64,000 bases of DNA from NCBI RefSeq assembly GCF_002776695.1, contig NZ_LFJC01000003.1, positions 7,229,494 to 7,293,493 on the forward strand. Direction: 5' to 3'. This DNA comes from Bradyrhizobium nitroreducens. GTDB taxonomy: Bacteria > Pseudomonadota > Alphaproteobacteria > Rhizobiales > Xanthobacteraceae. Positions 8,107-18,022 of this stretch are shown here, one piece after another. The position numbers and the translations under genes were made by a program. The notes under the pieces are model-generated. The model was not told where the DNA came from, did not search any database, and saw only the letters and a list, made by a program, of their open reading frames with translations. Position 1 is the stretch's first letter. Every line of letters begins with the position of its first letter.

Positions 8107-9639
8107 ATGCAGGACGTGCCCGCGCGACATGGCGGCGGATCACCGCTGTTCTCCATCATCATCCCGCTCGAATATCACCGCGGGCAATGGGAGCAGTCCT
8201 GGCTCGGCTGGACCTCACAGACCGCGGACAAGTCCCTCTACGAGATCATCCTGGTCGTGCCGCCCGAGTTCAAGGGGCGCGAGGAGTTGAAGGCGCTGGC
8301 CGGCGACGAAGCCCGCCTCGAGTTCACCGATTCCGAGCACGACATCGGTCTGTGCGCATTCGGTGCAACCAAAGCCCGAGGCAGCCATCTGTTCTTCACG
8401 GAGTCGCATTGCTGGCCCGAGGCCGACGTGATCGAGCAGTGCATCCGTGCCATCGAGCTTCATCCCGACTGGGCCGGCTTCTCCTGCCATTCGATCCCGA
8501 TCTGCCACAATCGGCTCTCGAAAGCCGAGGCTGCGATGTACCAGGCCGACATCGAGTTCGGCATGACGCAGCATCCCTGGCGCAAGGTGCTCGATCAGTG
8601 CTTCGTGACGCGGCGTGACGTCTATTGGGAATGCGGGGGCCTGCGCAAGGAGCTCGGTCATTTCGCCGAATGGGTTCTGGCTGCGGCCTATCACGCGAGA
8701 GGCCATACCATCGGTTATCTGCAAGAGGCACGCTTCCACCACTATTACATCGGCGAGATCGGCGAGCTGAAGACGTTCACGCTCGATTTCGTTGAGGGCG
8801 AGATCCGCTATCTCGGCGAGGCGCGCCGCGATCCCGGCAGCGAGCTGCTCGAAGTGCCGGTCGAATGGGTCGAATGGGTGGGTTTCGACCGATCGCTCGC
8901 GCGTGCGGCGATGAATGCGCTCGCGCATTACAGCCTCGCGGGCCGAGGCTGGAAGCGGCCTGGCGAAAAACTGCGCGCGTTCTGGCAATGGGGTACACTT
9001 GCTTTATGCGGCGATCTTCCGGCGCGCCTCGCTGCGCGCCTGGCGGTGATGCAGGCGCAGGCCGGCCTGAGCGCATTGATCCTGATCGGGTCGAGCGAAG
9101 CGATCGCGAAATGGATGAGGCGCTACATCGCCTCGCTGATCCATCTGCAGAGGCTTGAATGCATCCGTCGCCTTCGCGGCCAGGCCGGGCCCGCGGCGAG
9201 ATTCCTGGGAGATCGCGTTCTCGGGCAAGCCGGTTTCCATGCGCTCGAATCGTCGGCGGGACACAGCTTCCGCTGGAGCGAGCCGCAGGCCGCCGTTCGG
9301 ATCCGGGGCAGCGAAGGTCGCAACATCGTTCGGATTCGAAGCCCGGCCTTGCGCGCATCGCTGCGCGAGATCGGTCCGCACTTCTATCTCGATGGTGCAC
9401 GCGTGGGTGGCGCCGCGATCGCAATCGGGGCCGACGTCTACACGATCGAACTCGATCTGCCGGCCTCAGGCACCGCCATTCTGGCGTGGTCGTGCCCCCT
9501 GCTCAGGGGCATCGGTGATACCCGCCGCCTCGGCCTTGCCGTGGAATCGATCGAGGTGAGCCGGGACACCGGGTCTTCGATTCAGTCCGAGCCGGGCCAG
9601 CAAAGCCGAGTTGTCGCCGGTCCGCTGAAGCCGGATTGA
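8107..9639 (+). CDS. Glycosyltransferase-like protein with variant DxD and C-terminal beta-rich module
   Basis: A 510-residue protein. The start has an AAGGA ribosome site nine bases upstream. The N-terminal 300 residues resemble a family-2 glycosyltransferase: SPLFSIIIPLEYHRGQWEQS, YEIILVVPPE, and NDxGxCAF-like DIGLCAFGATKA. At the place where a DxD motif is expected the sequence reads FFTESHCWPE (residues 97-105), so metal binding may differ. Residues about 380-500 form a beta-rich tail (SFRWSEPQAAVRI, then DTRRLGLAVESIEV) similar in layout to that of the transferase at 1341. Probably part of the same surface-glycan function; substrate unknown. Confidence 0.75.
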   Translation: MQDVPARHGGGSPLFSIIIPLEYHRGQWEQSWLGWTSQTADKSLYEIILVVPPEFKGREELKALAGDEARLEFTDSEHDIGLCAFGATKARGSHLFFTESHCWPEADVIEQCIRAIELHPDWAGFSCHSIPICHNRLSKAEAAMYQADIEFGMTQHPWRKVLDQCFVTRRDVYWECGGLRKELGHFAEWVLAAAYHARGHTIGYLQEARFHHYYIGEIGELKTFTLDFVEGEIRYLGEARRDPGSELLEVPVEWVEWVGFDRSLARAAMNALAHYSLAGRGWKRPGEKLRAFWQWGTLALCGDLPARLAARLAVMQAQAGLSALILIGSSEAIAKWMRRYIASLIHLQRLECIRRLRGQAGPAARFLGDRVLGQAGFHALESSAGHSFRWSEPQAAVRIRGSEGRNIVRIRSPALRASLREIGPHFYLDGARVGGAAIAIGADVYTIELDLPASGTAILAWSCPLLRGIGDTRRLGLAVESIEVSRDTGSSIQSEPGQQSRVVAGPLKPD

Positions 9640-9662
9640 GATGGCATGGCCTTCACACCGAT

Positions 9663-9694
9663 GCGGAGCCGCTTCCCCAGGGAAGCGGCTCCGC
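9663..9694. terminator. Bidirectional terminator hairpin
   Basis: A perfect 14-bp inverted repeat, GCGGAGCCGCTTCC at 9663-9676 and its complement at 9681-9694, with a CCAG loop. It sits between the convergent stop codons of the glycosyltransferase (9639) and the binding protein (9707). There is no U-run on either side, so it may work as a strong hairpin end rather than a classic intrinsic terminator. Confidence 0.7.
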
Positions 9695-9706
9695 CCGTGA
9701 GGAGAG

Positions 9707-10930
9707 CTAGCCCCCGGTTTCGGCGCTGATGACGTCGCCGAACAGGTCCCATTTGCCGCCTTTGAACTGCATCATCTTGAGCTGCTCGATCGGAGCAAAG
9801 TCGTTCAGGCTGGTGTTGATCTTGATGCCGGGGATCAGCGTGTCGGGCGCGTAATCCTTCAGGCTTGCGGCCTGCTTCATCACGTTCTCGCGCGTCAGGT
9901 CGTCCCCGCACTGCTTCAAGGTCTGCACCAGCGTCTGGGCGGCGGCATAGCCGTAGACCAGGTTGGTGTCGGTGATGTCCGCACCCGGCATGTACTTGCC
10001 GACAAACGCCATGAATTTCTTCATGCCCTCGTCGTCCTTCCACTGCGGATCGGCCGCATCCTTCAAATAGCCGGCGGACAGCACGCCTTCCGACGCGTCG
10101 AGGCCCGCCGGCTTCATCACGGCGCCGATCGAGATCGAGACGTCGGTCATGACATGCATCGGCCTCCATTCGAGCTCGGCGATCTTCTTGATCGCCTGGG
10201 CCGCGAATTTCGGGGTCGAGATGTTGACGAAGACGTTGGCGCCGGTGCCCTTCAGCTTGACGATGTGGGAATCGATCGACGGCTCGGTGGTCTCGTAGCT
10301 CTCTTCGGCGACGATCAGCGAAGAGGCCTTGGCGCCGAAGATCTCCTTGATGCCGGCGACGTAGTCCTTGCCGAAATCGTCGTTGGCATAGAAGATCGCG
10401 ACCTTCGCGTCAGGCTTTGTCTGCAAAATGTACTTGGCGAAGATCCGCGCCTCGACCCGGTAGCTGGGCTGGAAGCCCATGGTCCAGGGAAAGTTCTTCG
10501 GGTCGTTCCACTTGCTGGCGCCGGTAGCGAGGAACAGCTGCGGCACCTTCTTGGCATTGTGATATTTCTGCACGGCGGTCTGGGTCGGGGTGCCCAGCGC
10601 GTTGAACACCAGGAACACCTCGTCGCTCTCGATCAGCTTGCGGACCTGCTCCACGGTCTTGGGTGGCGAATAGCCGTCGTCATAGGAGATCCAGTTGATC
10701 TTGCGGCCGTTGATGCCGCCCTGGTCGTTGATCATCTTGAGATAGGCTTCCTCGGTCTTGCCGATGATGCCGTAGGCGGAAGCGGGACCGGAATAGGCCT
10801 CGACATTGCCGATCTTGATCTCGGTGTCGCTGGCGCCGGTGTCGTATTTCTTCTGCGCGAAAGCGCCCTGGGTGGAGAGCACTGTCAGGGCGGTTACCGC
10901 GGCGAGCAGGGCGAGTTTCTTGTTCTTCAT
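9707..10930 (-). CDS. LivK-like ABC transporter substrate-binding protein
   Basis: A 407-residue periplasmic binding protein with a clear signal peptide (MKNKKLALLAAVTALTVLST, cleavage after AFA near 25). The type I periplasmic-binding fold follows: IKIGNVEAYSGPASAYGIIG near 41, then GRKINWISYDDGYSPPKTVE and FYANDDFGKDYVAG. It belongs to the branched-chain amino acid/amide group (Peripla_BP_6). No permease or ATPase gene is adjacent. It lies downstream of an acyl-CoA ligase on the same strand, but a terminator separates them, so it is probably its own unit. Ligand unknown; aromatic or short organic acids are typical for solo members next to CoA ligases. Confidence 0.88.
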   Translation of the reverse strand: MKNKKLALLAAVTALTVLSTQGAFAQKKYDTGASDTEIKIGNVEAYSGPASAYGIIGKTEEAYLKMINDQGGINGRKINWISYDDGYSPPKTVEQVRKLIESDEVFLVFNALGTPTQTAVQKYHNAKKVPQLFLATGASKWNDPKNFPWTMGFQPSYRVEARIFAKYILQTKPDAKVAIFYANDDFGKDYVAGIKEIFGAKASSLIVAEESYETTEPSIDSHIVKLKGTGANVFVNISTPKFAAQAIKKIAELEWRPMHVMTDVSISIGAVMKPAGLDASEGVLSAGYLKDAADPQWKDDEGMKKFMAFVGKYMPGADITDTNLVYGYAAAQTLVQTLKQCGDDLTRENVMKQAASLKDYAPDTLIPGIKINTSLNDFAPIEQLKMMQFKGGKWDLFGDVISAETGG

Positions 10931-10980
10931 GGAAATTCCTTGGGGTTTCTTTGGGTTTCTTCTGGGTTGGCAGGCACGTC

Positions 10981-11010
10981 AAAAACAAAAAAGCGCCCGC
11001 GAGGGGCGCT
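10981..11010 (-). terminator. Intrinsic terminator of the acyl-CoA ligase gene
   Basis: On the minus strand, AGCGCCC (11010-11004), loop CTCGC, GGGCGCT (10998-10992), followed by a run of T broken by one G (10991-10981). This is a classic rho-independent terminator placed just after the stop codon at 11015. Confidence 0.85.
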
Positions 11011-11014
11011 CCGG

Positions 11015-12565
11015 TCAGGCGTTGGCGACTTTCTTGTCGACCTCGGAGGCGACCGAGAATTCCTTGCGCAAGGTCGGCTTGTGGATCTTGCCGGTGGCGT
11101 TGCGCGGCAGCGCGTCGACGAAGCGGATCTGCCGTGGACATTTGAAGCGCGCCAGATTGGCCGTGCAATGCGCGAAGACGTCGGCCTCGGTCAGCTTCTG
11201 GCCGGGCTTGACCGCGACGATGGCAAGGCCGACCTCGCCCCATTGCGCATCAGGGACGCCGATCACGGCGGCTTCGGCGATCGCGTTGAGCTGGTGCAGG
11301 ACGTTCTCGACCTCGGCCGGATAGACGTTCTCGCCGCCGGAGATGTACATGTCCTTCCAGCGGTCCACGATGTAGTAGAAACCTTCTTCGTCGACGCGCG
11401 TCGCATCGCCGGTGTGCAGCCAGCCGTCGGTGAAGGAGGTCTTGTTCGCCTCCGGCCTGTTCCAGTAGCCCGGCGTGATGTTCGGGCCCTTCACCCAGAG
11501 CTCGCCGAGCTCGCCGATTTCGGCATCGCTGCCGTCGGGCCGCACGATGCGCACCTCGGTGTGCAGCACGGGCTTGCCGGCGGAGCCGGCCTTGCGAGCC
11601 GCATCCTCGCGGTCGAGCACCAGCACGGCCGGCGAGGTCTCGGTCATGCCGTAGCCCTGCTGCAGCGCGACGCCGCGCGCTTCCCACACTTTGAGCAGCG
11701 GCACCGGCATCGGGGCGCCGCCGACACCGCCGACGATCAGGCGGGAGAGGTCAGTCGTCGCGAAGGCGGGGTGTTGCGCCATGAACTGGTAGATCGCGGG
11801 CACGCCGAAGAACACGTTGATGCCTTGCGCGGGATCGTTGATCAGGCCGAGCGCGATGCCGGGGTCGAAGACGCGCATGATCATCACGGTGCCGCCGGCG
11901 TGCAGCACCGGATTGGTGTAGCAATTGAGCCCGCCGGTGTGGAACAGCGGCAGCACGGTGAGCAGCACCGAGGACGGTCCGATGCAGGCGGGCCCGCCGA
12001 GATTGACGCAATTCCAGAAAGTCATGCCATGGGTGATGGTGGCGCCCTTCGGATGGCCCGTGGTGCCCGACGTGTACATGATGGTGGAGACGTCATCGAG
12101 CGTGACCTCCTCGGCGCGGGCGAGCGGCTTGGCCGCCGCGATGCCGGCCTCGTAGGATCCGCCGGGGCCGAGCAGCAGGCTGGTCGGGATGTTGCAGAGT
12201 CTTGCCACGCTCAGCGCCGTCTCGGCGAGATCGGTATCGTGGATCATCACCTTCGGCGCGCAGTCGCCGGTGATGAACTGGAGCTCGGGAACGGTGAGGC
12301 GGGTGTTCAGCGGCACGAAGATCGCGCCCAGGCGGCCGCAGGCGAATTGCACCTCCAGCGTATCGGTCGTGTTCAACGCCAGCACGGCGACACGGTCGCC
12401 GCGAGCGACATTGAGTGAGTGGCGCAGGAACGAGGCGAGGCGTGAGACGCGGCCATCGAGCTGCGAATAGGTGAAGCGGCGCTCGCTCGCGAGGTCGATC
12501 ACCGCGACCTTGTCAGGTGTGCGGCGGCCATGGTGAATGATCCAGTCGTAATAACGAACGGCCAA
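11015..12565 (-). CDS. AMP-forming acyl-CoA synthetase
   Basis: A 516-residue adenylate-forming ligase (acid + ATP + CoA to acyl-CoA + AMP + PPi). The P-loop-like motif YTSGTTGHPKG is at 164-174. Further motifs are GYGMTETSPA, the hinge TGDATRVDEEGFYYIVDRWKD (split here: TGDATRVDEEG, YYIVDRWKDM) and the C-terminal ISGGENVYPAEVENVLHQ, ending with the conserved catalytic lysine region RNATGKIHKPTLRKEF. The frame extends upstream to 13276. I choose the TTG at 12565 because GGAGG sits four to five bases before it and the protein then starts MAVRYYDWIIHHGRRTPDKV, matching family length. Acyl chain length cannot be told. It is divergent from the acyl-CoA dehydrogenase at 12833. Confidence 0.88.
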   Translation of the reverse strand: MAVRYYDWIIHHGRRTPDKVAVIDLASERRFTYSQLDGRVSRLASFLRHSLNVARGDRVAVLALNTTDTLEVQFACGRLGAIFVPLNTRLTVPELQFITGDCAPKVMIHDTDLAETALSVARLCNIPTSLLLGPGGSYEAGIAAAKPLARAEEVTLDDVSTIMYTSGTTGHPKGATITHGMTFWNCVNLGGPACIGPSSVLLTVLPLFHTGGLNCYTNPVLHAGGTVMIMRVFDPGIALGLINDPAQGINVFFGVPAIYQFMAQHPAFATTDLSRLIVGGVGGAPMPVPLLKVWEARGVALQQGYGMTETSPAVLVLDREDAARKAGSAGKPVLHTEVRIVRPDGSDAEIGELGELWVKGPNITPGYWNRPEANKTSFTDGWLHTGDATRVDEEGFYYIVDRWKDMYISGGENVYPAEVENVLHQLNAIAEAAVIGVPDAQWGEVGLAIVAVKPGQKLTEADVFAHCTANLARFKCPRQIRFVDALPRNATGKIHKPTLRKEFSVASEVDKKVANA

Positions 12566-12832
12566 AATTCCTCCCTCGGCGGTCTTTTGCCGCCCGCCTT
12601 CTTGTTGTCCGTGCACCATGCCCGGCGTGGCCCTGAGGCCAGCCGGAGTCTGTGCAGCAACGTTTTTTTGCGCCAGAGTTGGCCTGCGTGCGGGGAAAAT
12701 CGTCTTGCGTTGAGTTGCTAGGCTGCTTCCACGCCAGGGGCCTCCGCTCCAGTCAGCCACTCCGCGCAAGTGAGCCGCCAAGGTTCCAGCCATGGTTGCC
12801 GCGACGAATCCGCCCCGGAAGGCAAGTGTGCC

Positions 12833-13969
12833 ATGATGAGCCCGTTCTATACCGCCGAGCACGACGCCTTCCGCGACGTCATGCGCCGCTTCGTCGAGAA
12901 GGAGATCACCCCGTTCGCCCATGAGTGGGACGAGGCCGGCGAATTCCCGCGCGTGCTCTATCGCAAGGCGGCCGAGATCGGCCTGTTGGGGCTGGGATTT
13001 CCCGAGGAGTATGGCGGGATCGCCGCCGACCAGTTCATGAAGATCGTGGCAAGCCAGGAGCTGGCGCGAGCCGGCGCCGGCGGCGTCAGCGCCAGCCTGA
13101 TGAGCCACACCATCGGCTCGCCGCCGATCGCGCGGGCCGCACGCTCCGAGGTGAAGGCCCGCGTGCTGCCGCAGGTGCTGTCGGGCGACAAGATCTCGGC
13201 GCTTGCGATCACCGAGCCCGGCGGCGGCTCCGATGTCGCCAACCTCGCCACAAAAGCGCGGCGCGACGGCGATCACTACGTCGTGAGCGGCGAGAAGACC
13301 TTCATCACGTCAGGCATGCGTGCCGATTACCTGACCGTAGCCGTGCGCACGGGCGGCGAAGGTGCCGGCGGCGTCAGCCTGCTGCTGATTGAGGGCGACA
13401 CGCCCGGCCTGACCAGGACGAAACTGAAGAAGATGGGGTGGTGGGCCTCCGACACCGCGACGCTGCATTTCGACGAATGCCGCGTGCCGGCCGAAAATCT
13501 GATCGGCGAAGAGGGCCAGGGCTTCAAGATCATCATGCAGAACTTCAACAGTGAGCGCATGGGCATGGCGGCAGGCTGCACCGCCTTCGCCCGTGTCTGT
13601 CTCGACGAGGCGATCGCTTACGCCAAGGAGCGCAAGACCTTCGGCAAACCGCTCGCCCAGCACCAGGTCATCCGTCACAAGATCGTGGACATGGCGCAAA
13701 AGGTGGCAGCTTCGCAAGCGATGCTGGAGATGCTGGCCTGGCGGCTCGAGCAGGGTGAGAGCCCGGTTGCGGAAATCTGCATGATGAAGAACCAGGCGAC
13801 GCAGACCATGGCGTTCTGTGCCTCGGAGGCCGTGCAGATCTTCGGCGGCGCCGGCTTCATGCGCGGCATCAAGGCCGAGCGCATCTACCGCGAGGTCAAG
13901 GTCAACGCCATCGGCGGCGGCACCGAGGAGATCATGAAGGATCTGGCGTCGCGGCAGATGGGGTTGTGA
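12833..13969 (+). CDS. Acyl-CoA dehydrogenase
   Basis: A 378-residue flavoprotein oxidising an acyl-CoA to the enoyl-CoA. It shows the ACAD signatures ALAITEPGGGSDVANLATKA near 125 and a substrate-contact region GFMRGIKAERIYREVKVNAI near the end. The C-terminal motif is IGGGTEEIM, so the catalytic Glu of the medium-chain YEGT motif is replaced by Gly. That is usual in the long-chain/isovaleryl branch, where the base lies elsewhere; the LDEAIAYAKERKTFG helix carries a candidate Glu. ATG at 12833 follows GGAAGG by ten bases; in-frame ATGs at 12770 and 12836 are alternatives. Likely paired with the divergent acyl-CoA ligase. Confidence 0.92.
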   Translation: MMSPFYTAEHDAFRDVMRRFVEKEITPFAHEWDEAGEFPRVLYRKAAEIGLLGLGFPEEYGGIAADQFMKIVASQELARAGAGGVSASLMSHTIGSPPIARAARSEVKARVLPQVLSGDKISALAITEPGGGSDVANLATKARRDGDHYVVSGEKTFITSGMRADYLTVAVRTGGEGAGGVSLLLIEGDTPGLTRTKLKKMGWWASDTATLHFDECRVPAENLIGEEGQGFKIIMQNFNSERMGMAAGCTAFARVCLDEAIAYAKERKTFGKPLAQHQVIRHKIVDMAQKVAASQAMLEMLAWRLEQGESPVAEICMMKNQATQTMAFCASEAVQIFGGAGFMRGIKAERIYREVKVNAIGGGTEEIMKDLASRQMGL

Positions 13970-13977
13970 TGGACGCC

Positions 13978-14082
13978 GTCATTCCGGGGCGACGCGAAGC
14001 GTCGAGCCCGGAATCCATCGAGCTCCAGACACCGTAGGGAAATGGATTCCGGGTTCATCGCTGCGCGATGCCCCGGAATGAC
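13978..14082. repeat. Dispersed palindromic repeat, family A copy 1
   Basis: Starts GTCATTCCGGGG and ends CCCCGGAATGAC. An inner pair of arms (CCCGGAATCCATC and GATTCCGGGTT-like) allows a double-hairpin fold. It fills the gap between two co-directional acyl-CoA dehydrogenase genes. Confidence 0.8.
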
Positions 14083-14093
14083 GAGAGGGCAAA

Positions 14094-15256
<1,163 letters not shown>

Positions 15257-15257
<1 letters not shown>

Positions 15258-15913
15258 TGATCACGCTCTATCACTGCGACGCCGCACGCTCGTTCCGTCC
15301 GCTCTGGATGCTGGAGGAGATGGGGCTATCCTATGAGCTGAAGATGCTGCCGTTCCCGCCGCGGGTCTTTGCCAAGGAATATCTGGCGATCAATCCGCTC
15401 GGCACGATCCCCTTCATGGTCGACGGCGAGACGAAGATGACGGAGTCCTCCGGCATCTGCCATTACCTCGGCACGAGATATGCCCCGACGCCCCTGATGG
15501 TGGACGTCGCGGATCCCGCCTATGGCGCGTTCCTGAACTGGATGTATTTCAGCGATGCCACGTTAACCTTTCCGCAGACGCTGGTGCTCAGATACACCCA
15601 GCTCGAGCCGGAGGAGCGGCGCAATCCGCAGGTCGCCACCGACTATGCGAAGTGGTTCCTGGGACGCCTGCGCGCCGTCGAGGCAGCGACGGCGAATGCC
15701 GAAACCTTGTGCGCCGGCCGCTTCACCGCCGCTGACATTGTCATCGGTTATGCGCTTCGGCTGGCCGACAATATCGGGCTCGCCAAGGATTTTGGGCCAA
15801 ATGTCGCAGCCTATTGGGCGCGGTTGCAGCAGCGCGAGGGCTTCAAGCGCGCGGTTGCTGCGGAGCGGAAGGCCGGCGCGGAGCAGAATGTTGCGCCGAG
15901 AGTGAGGGCGTAA
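15257..15913 (+). CDS. Glutathione S-transferase family protein
   Basis: A 218-residue protein whose ATG overlaps the stop of the acyl-CoA dehydrogenase by one base. The thioredoxin-like N-terminal domain (residues 1-80: MITLYHCDAARSFRPLWMLE, NPLGTIPFMVDGETKMTESS) contains the cis-Pro and the TESSGI glutathione-binding turn. The all-helical C-terminal domain (90-205) includes RFTAADIVIGYAL, the usual N-capping motif. Possible roles are conjugating or isomerising an enoyl/epoxide product made by the adjacent enzymes, or protection against an electrophile. The specific function is inference from coupling. Confidence 0.88.
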
Positions 15914-15929
15914 GGAAATAAGGGAGGCT

Positions 15930-16040
15930 GTCATTCCGCGGCGCGCAATAGCGCGGACTCGGGTGCGCATTTGCGCACCCGAGAAGCTCGAAGTCGTAGC
16001 GAGAGGTTCCGGGGCCGTCCTTTGGCCGTCCCGGAACGAC
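15930..16040. repeat. Dispersed palindromic repeat, family A copy 2, with strong inner hairpin
   Basis: Bounded by GTCATTCCGCGG and CCCGGAACGAC. It contains a perfect 11-bp stem CTCGGGTGCGC / GCGCACCCGAG (15958-15983, ATTT loop), which could end transcription of the GST operon. Confidence 0.75.
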
Positions 16041-16148
16041 GTTTTTTTGCGCGTCCATGACAGCGCTATCCCGTCGTGACAGCGCCCAAATTTCCGCTAA
16101 GGTGACCTCCGTCCGCAGCGGCCAGAGAGCCGCGCGAGGAGGAGCCCA

Positions 16149-16949
16149 ATGGAATATAACGGTCGCGAATCCGACCATCTGATGCTGATCACGCCGGAGC
16201 GGGTGTTTTACGCGGGCCTGCTCGGTCGCCCCCGCAAGCGAACCCCGGGCTGTTGCCATGTCTATGTGGCGGTGAAGGGCAATCTGCACCTGACCATCGA
16301 CGACGCCCTCGCCACCGGCGAGCTGTTCGTCACCCTGCCGAACCAGCGGCATTCCATCGCCAGCGATTATCGCACCGCGATCAGCGTGACGCTCGAGCCC
16401 GAGAGCATGCCGGATGGCGTGATCGAGGCTTTGGCCAAACGGCTGACCGGGCCCGATCAGGCCGTCTACGCCCGAAAAATCCTTGCCGCTTACACATTGC
16501 TGCGCCAGCGTCGCTATGGCGACATCACCACCGCCGAGTTCGACGAGATGTGCTTTGGCGAGGCGCTGCCGCGCCGTGTGCTCGATCCTCGCGTGATGCG
16601 CGCGGTTGCGCGCATCGGGCGCTTCTCCGGCGAGCCGGTGACGGCGGACACGTGCGCGGCCGAAGCGGGCCTCTCGGCCTCGCGCTTCCTGCATCTGTTC
16701 AAGGAGGAGACCGGCATCTCGTTCCGCTCCTTCCGCGCCTGGAAGCGTGCGCGGCATCTGCTACACTTCGCCAACCAGGATCTCAACCTCGCCCATCTCG
16801 CGCAGGACATCGGCTATCCCGACTCGACCCATTTCAGCCACTCGATCCGTCGCTTCTACGGGTTGAAGCCGCGCGCGATCTTCGTCGGCTCGCGGGATCT
16901 TGCGATCTATCGCAGCACCGAGACGGTGCGGCTCGCCGAGGCGAGCTAG
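16149..16949 (+). CDS. AraC-family transcriptional regulator
   Basis: A 266-residue regulator preceded by AGGAGGAGCCCA. The C-terminal 100 residues carry the two AraC helix-turn-helix motifs: TADTCAAEAGLSASRFLHLF (about 178-197) and LNLAHLAQDIGYPDSTHFSH (about 217-236), ending in the family hallmark RRFYGLKPRAIF. The N-terminal half is a cupin-like sensing region (CCHVYVAVKGNLHLTIDD, ELFVTLPNQRHS). It lies between the dehydrogenase/GST genes and the BKACE/carboxylase genes, so it may control one or both groups in response to a pathway metabolite. Confidence 0.88.
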   Translation: MEYNGRESDHLMLITPERVFYAGLLGRPRKRTPGCCHVYVAVKGNLHLTIDDALATGELFVTLPNQRHSIASDYRTAISVTLEPESMPDGVIEALAKRLTGPDQAVYARKILAAYTLLRQRRYGDITTAEFDEMCFGEALPRRVLDPRVMRAVARIGRFSGEPVTADTCAAEAGLSASRFLHLFKEETGISFRSFRAWKRARHLLHFANQDLNLAHLAQDIGYPDSTHFSHSIRRFYGLKPRAIFVGSRDLAIYRSTETVRLAEAS

Positions 16950-16960
16950 CTCGCTCTCGC

Positions 16961-17046
16961 AGGGTGGGCAAGGGCGCGCTTGCGCCGTGCCCACCACCTC
17001 TCGGAAACGGGTAAAGACGTGGGCATGCTTCGCTTTGCCCACCCCA
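16961..17046. repeat. Dispersed repeat, family D copy 1
   Basis: AGGGTGGGCAAGGGCGCGCT through GCGCCGTGCCCACC, then GTGGGCATGCTTCGCTTTGCCCACCC. Two adjacent hairpins with GTGGGCA/TGCCCAC arms. A second copy is at 60283. It lies after the AraC gene and before the BKACE gene. Confidence 0.75.
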
Positions 17047-17147
17047 CGAAAGCTCGTCCTGTCTTCAGCTTCTCCGCGCAAGAAGCCGCATGCCACCCAT
17101 CACATGATCGCAGCCGTTGAATTCTCAACGTGCGAGATATTTTTGGC

Positions 17148-18014
17148 ATGAGCGACAAGGCCGTCATCACCTGCGCGCTGAATGGCGTGCTCACCGATCC
17201 GAAGCAGCACAACGTGCCCGTGACGCCCGAGCAGATGGCGCGCGAGGCCAAGGCTGCGTTCGATGCCGGTGCGTCCATCATGCACATCCATCTGCGCCAG
17301 CAGGCACCGGGCAAGGGACATCTGCCGTCCTGGGAGGTCGCTGTCAGCAAGGAGATTCAGCAGGCGATCCGCGAAGCCTGCCCCGGCGTGATCATCAACC
17401 ACACCTCCGGCGTATCGGGGCCGAATTACTCCGGCGCGCTCGACTGTATCCGCGAAACCAAGCCGGAGATCGCCGCCTGCAACGCCGGCTCGCTGAATTA
17501 TCTGAAGGTGAAGTCCGACAACACCTGGGCCTGGCCGCCGATGATGTTCGACAACGCGGTCGAGAAGGTGAAGGACTATCTCGACGTCATGAACGCGGTC
17601 GGTACCATTCCGGAGTTCGAGTGCTTCGACGTCGGCATCGTCCGCTGCGTCGGCATGTATCACCAGGTCGGCATGTACAAAGGACCTCTCGAATACAATT
17701 TCGTCATGGGCGTCGCCTCCGGCATGCCTGCCGACCCTGAACTGCTGCCGATCCTGATCAAGCTGAAGCGGCCGGAAGCGCAGTTTCAGGTCACCGCCAT
17801 CGGCCGCGAAGAGATCTGGCCACTACACCAGCGCTGCGCCGAGCTCGGCGGCCATCTGCGTACCGGCCTCGAAGACGCCTTCTATCTCGCCGACGGCAAG
17901 AAGGTGACGTCGAACGGCCAGCTGATCGAGGCCATCGCTGCCTGCGCGCGCCGTGCCGGCCGCGAGATCGCAAGCCCCGCCGAGGCGCGGAAGATCTTTG
18001 GGACGAATCGCTGA
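17148..18014 (+). CDS. BKACE family beta-keto acid cleavage enzyme
   Basis: A 288-residue protein of the DUF849/BKACE family (type enzyme: 3-keto-5-aminohexanoate cleavage). Known members condense a beta-keto acid with acetyl-CoA to give acetoacetate and a new CoA ester, using zinc. Visible hallmarks are VITCALNGVL at the N-terminus, the zinc ligands in SIMHIHLRQQ (residues about 43-52), the NHTSGVSGPNYSG and NAGSLNY segments, PEFECFDVG, and QVTAIGREEIWPL. ATG at 17148 (MSDKAVITCA) is chosen; a GTG at 17130 would add six residues. The next gene, for an acyl-CoA carboxylase subunit, follows after a repeat. The beta-keto acid substrate cannot be read from sequence. Confidence 0.88.
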   Translation: MSDKAVITCALNGVLTDPKQHNVPVTPEQMAREAKAAFDAGASIMHIHLRQQAPGKGHLPSWEVAVSKEIQQAIREACPGVIINHTSGVSGPNYSGALDCIRETKPEIAACNAGSLNYLKVKSDNTWAWPPMMFDNAVEKVKDYLDVMNAVGTIPEFECFDVGIVRCVGMYHQVGMYKGPLEYNFVMGVASGMPADPELLPILIKLKRPEAQFQVTAIGREEIWPLHQRCAELGGHLRTGLEDAFYLADGKKVTSNGQLIEAIAACARRAGREIASPAEARKIFGTNR

Positions 18015-18022
18015 ACATCCTC

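Noticed and set aside
10154..12418. A 754-codon plus-strand frame
   Set aside because: Antisense to the binding protein and acyl-CoA ligase; no recognisable protein and a ribosome site is lacking.
12566..13276. N-terminal extension of the acyl-CoA ligase
   Set aside because: It would run antisense into the dehydrogenase gene; the TTG with GGAGG at 12565 gives the family length.
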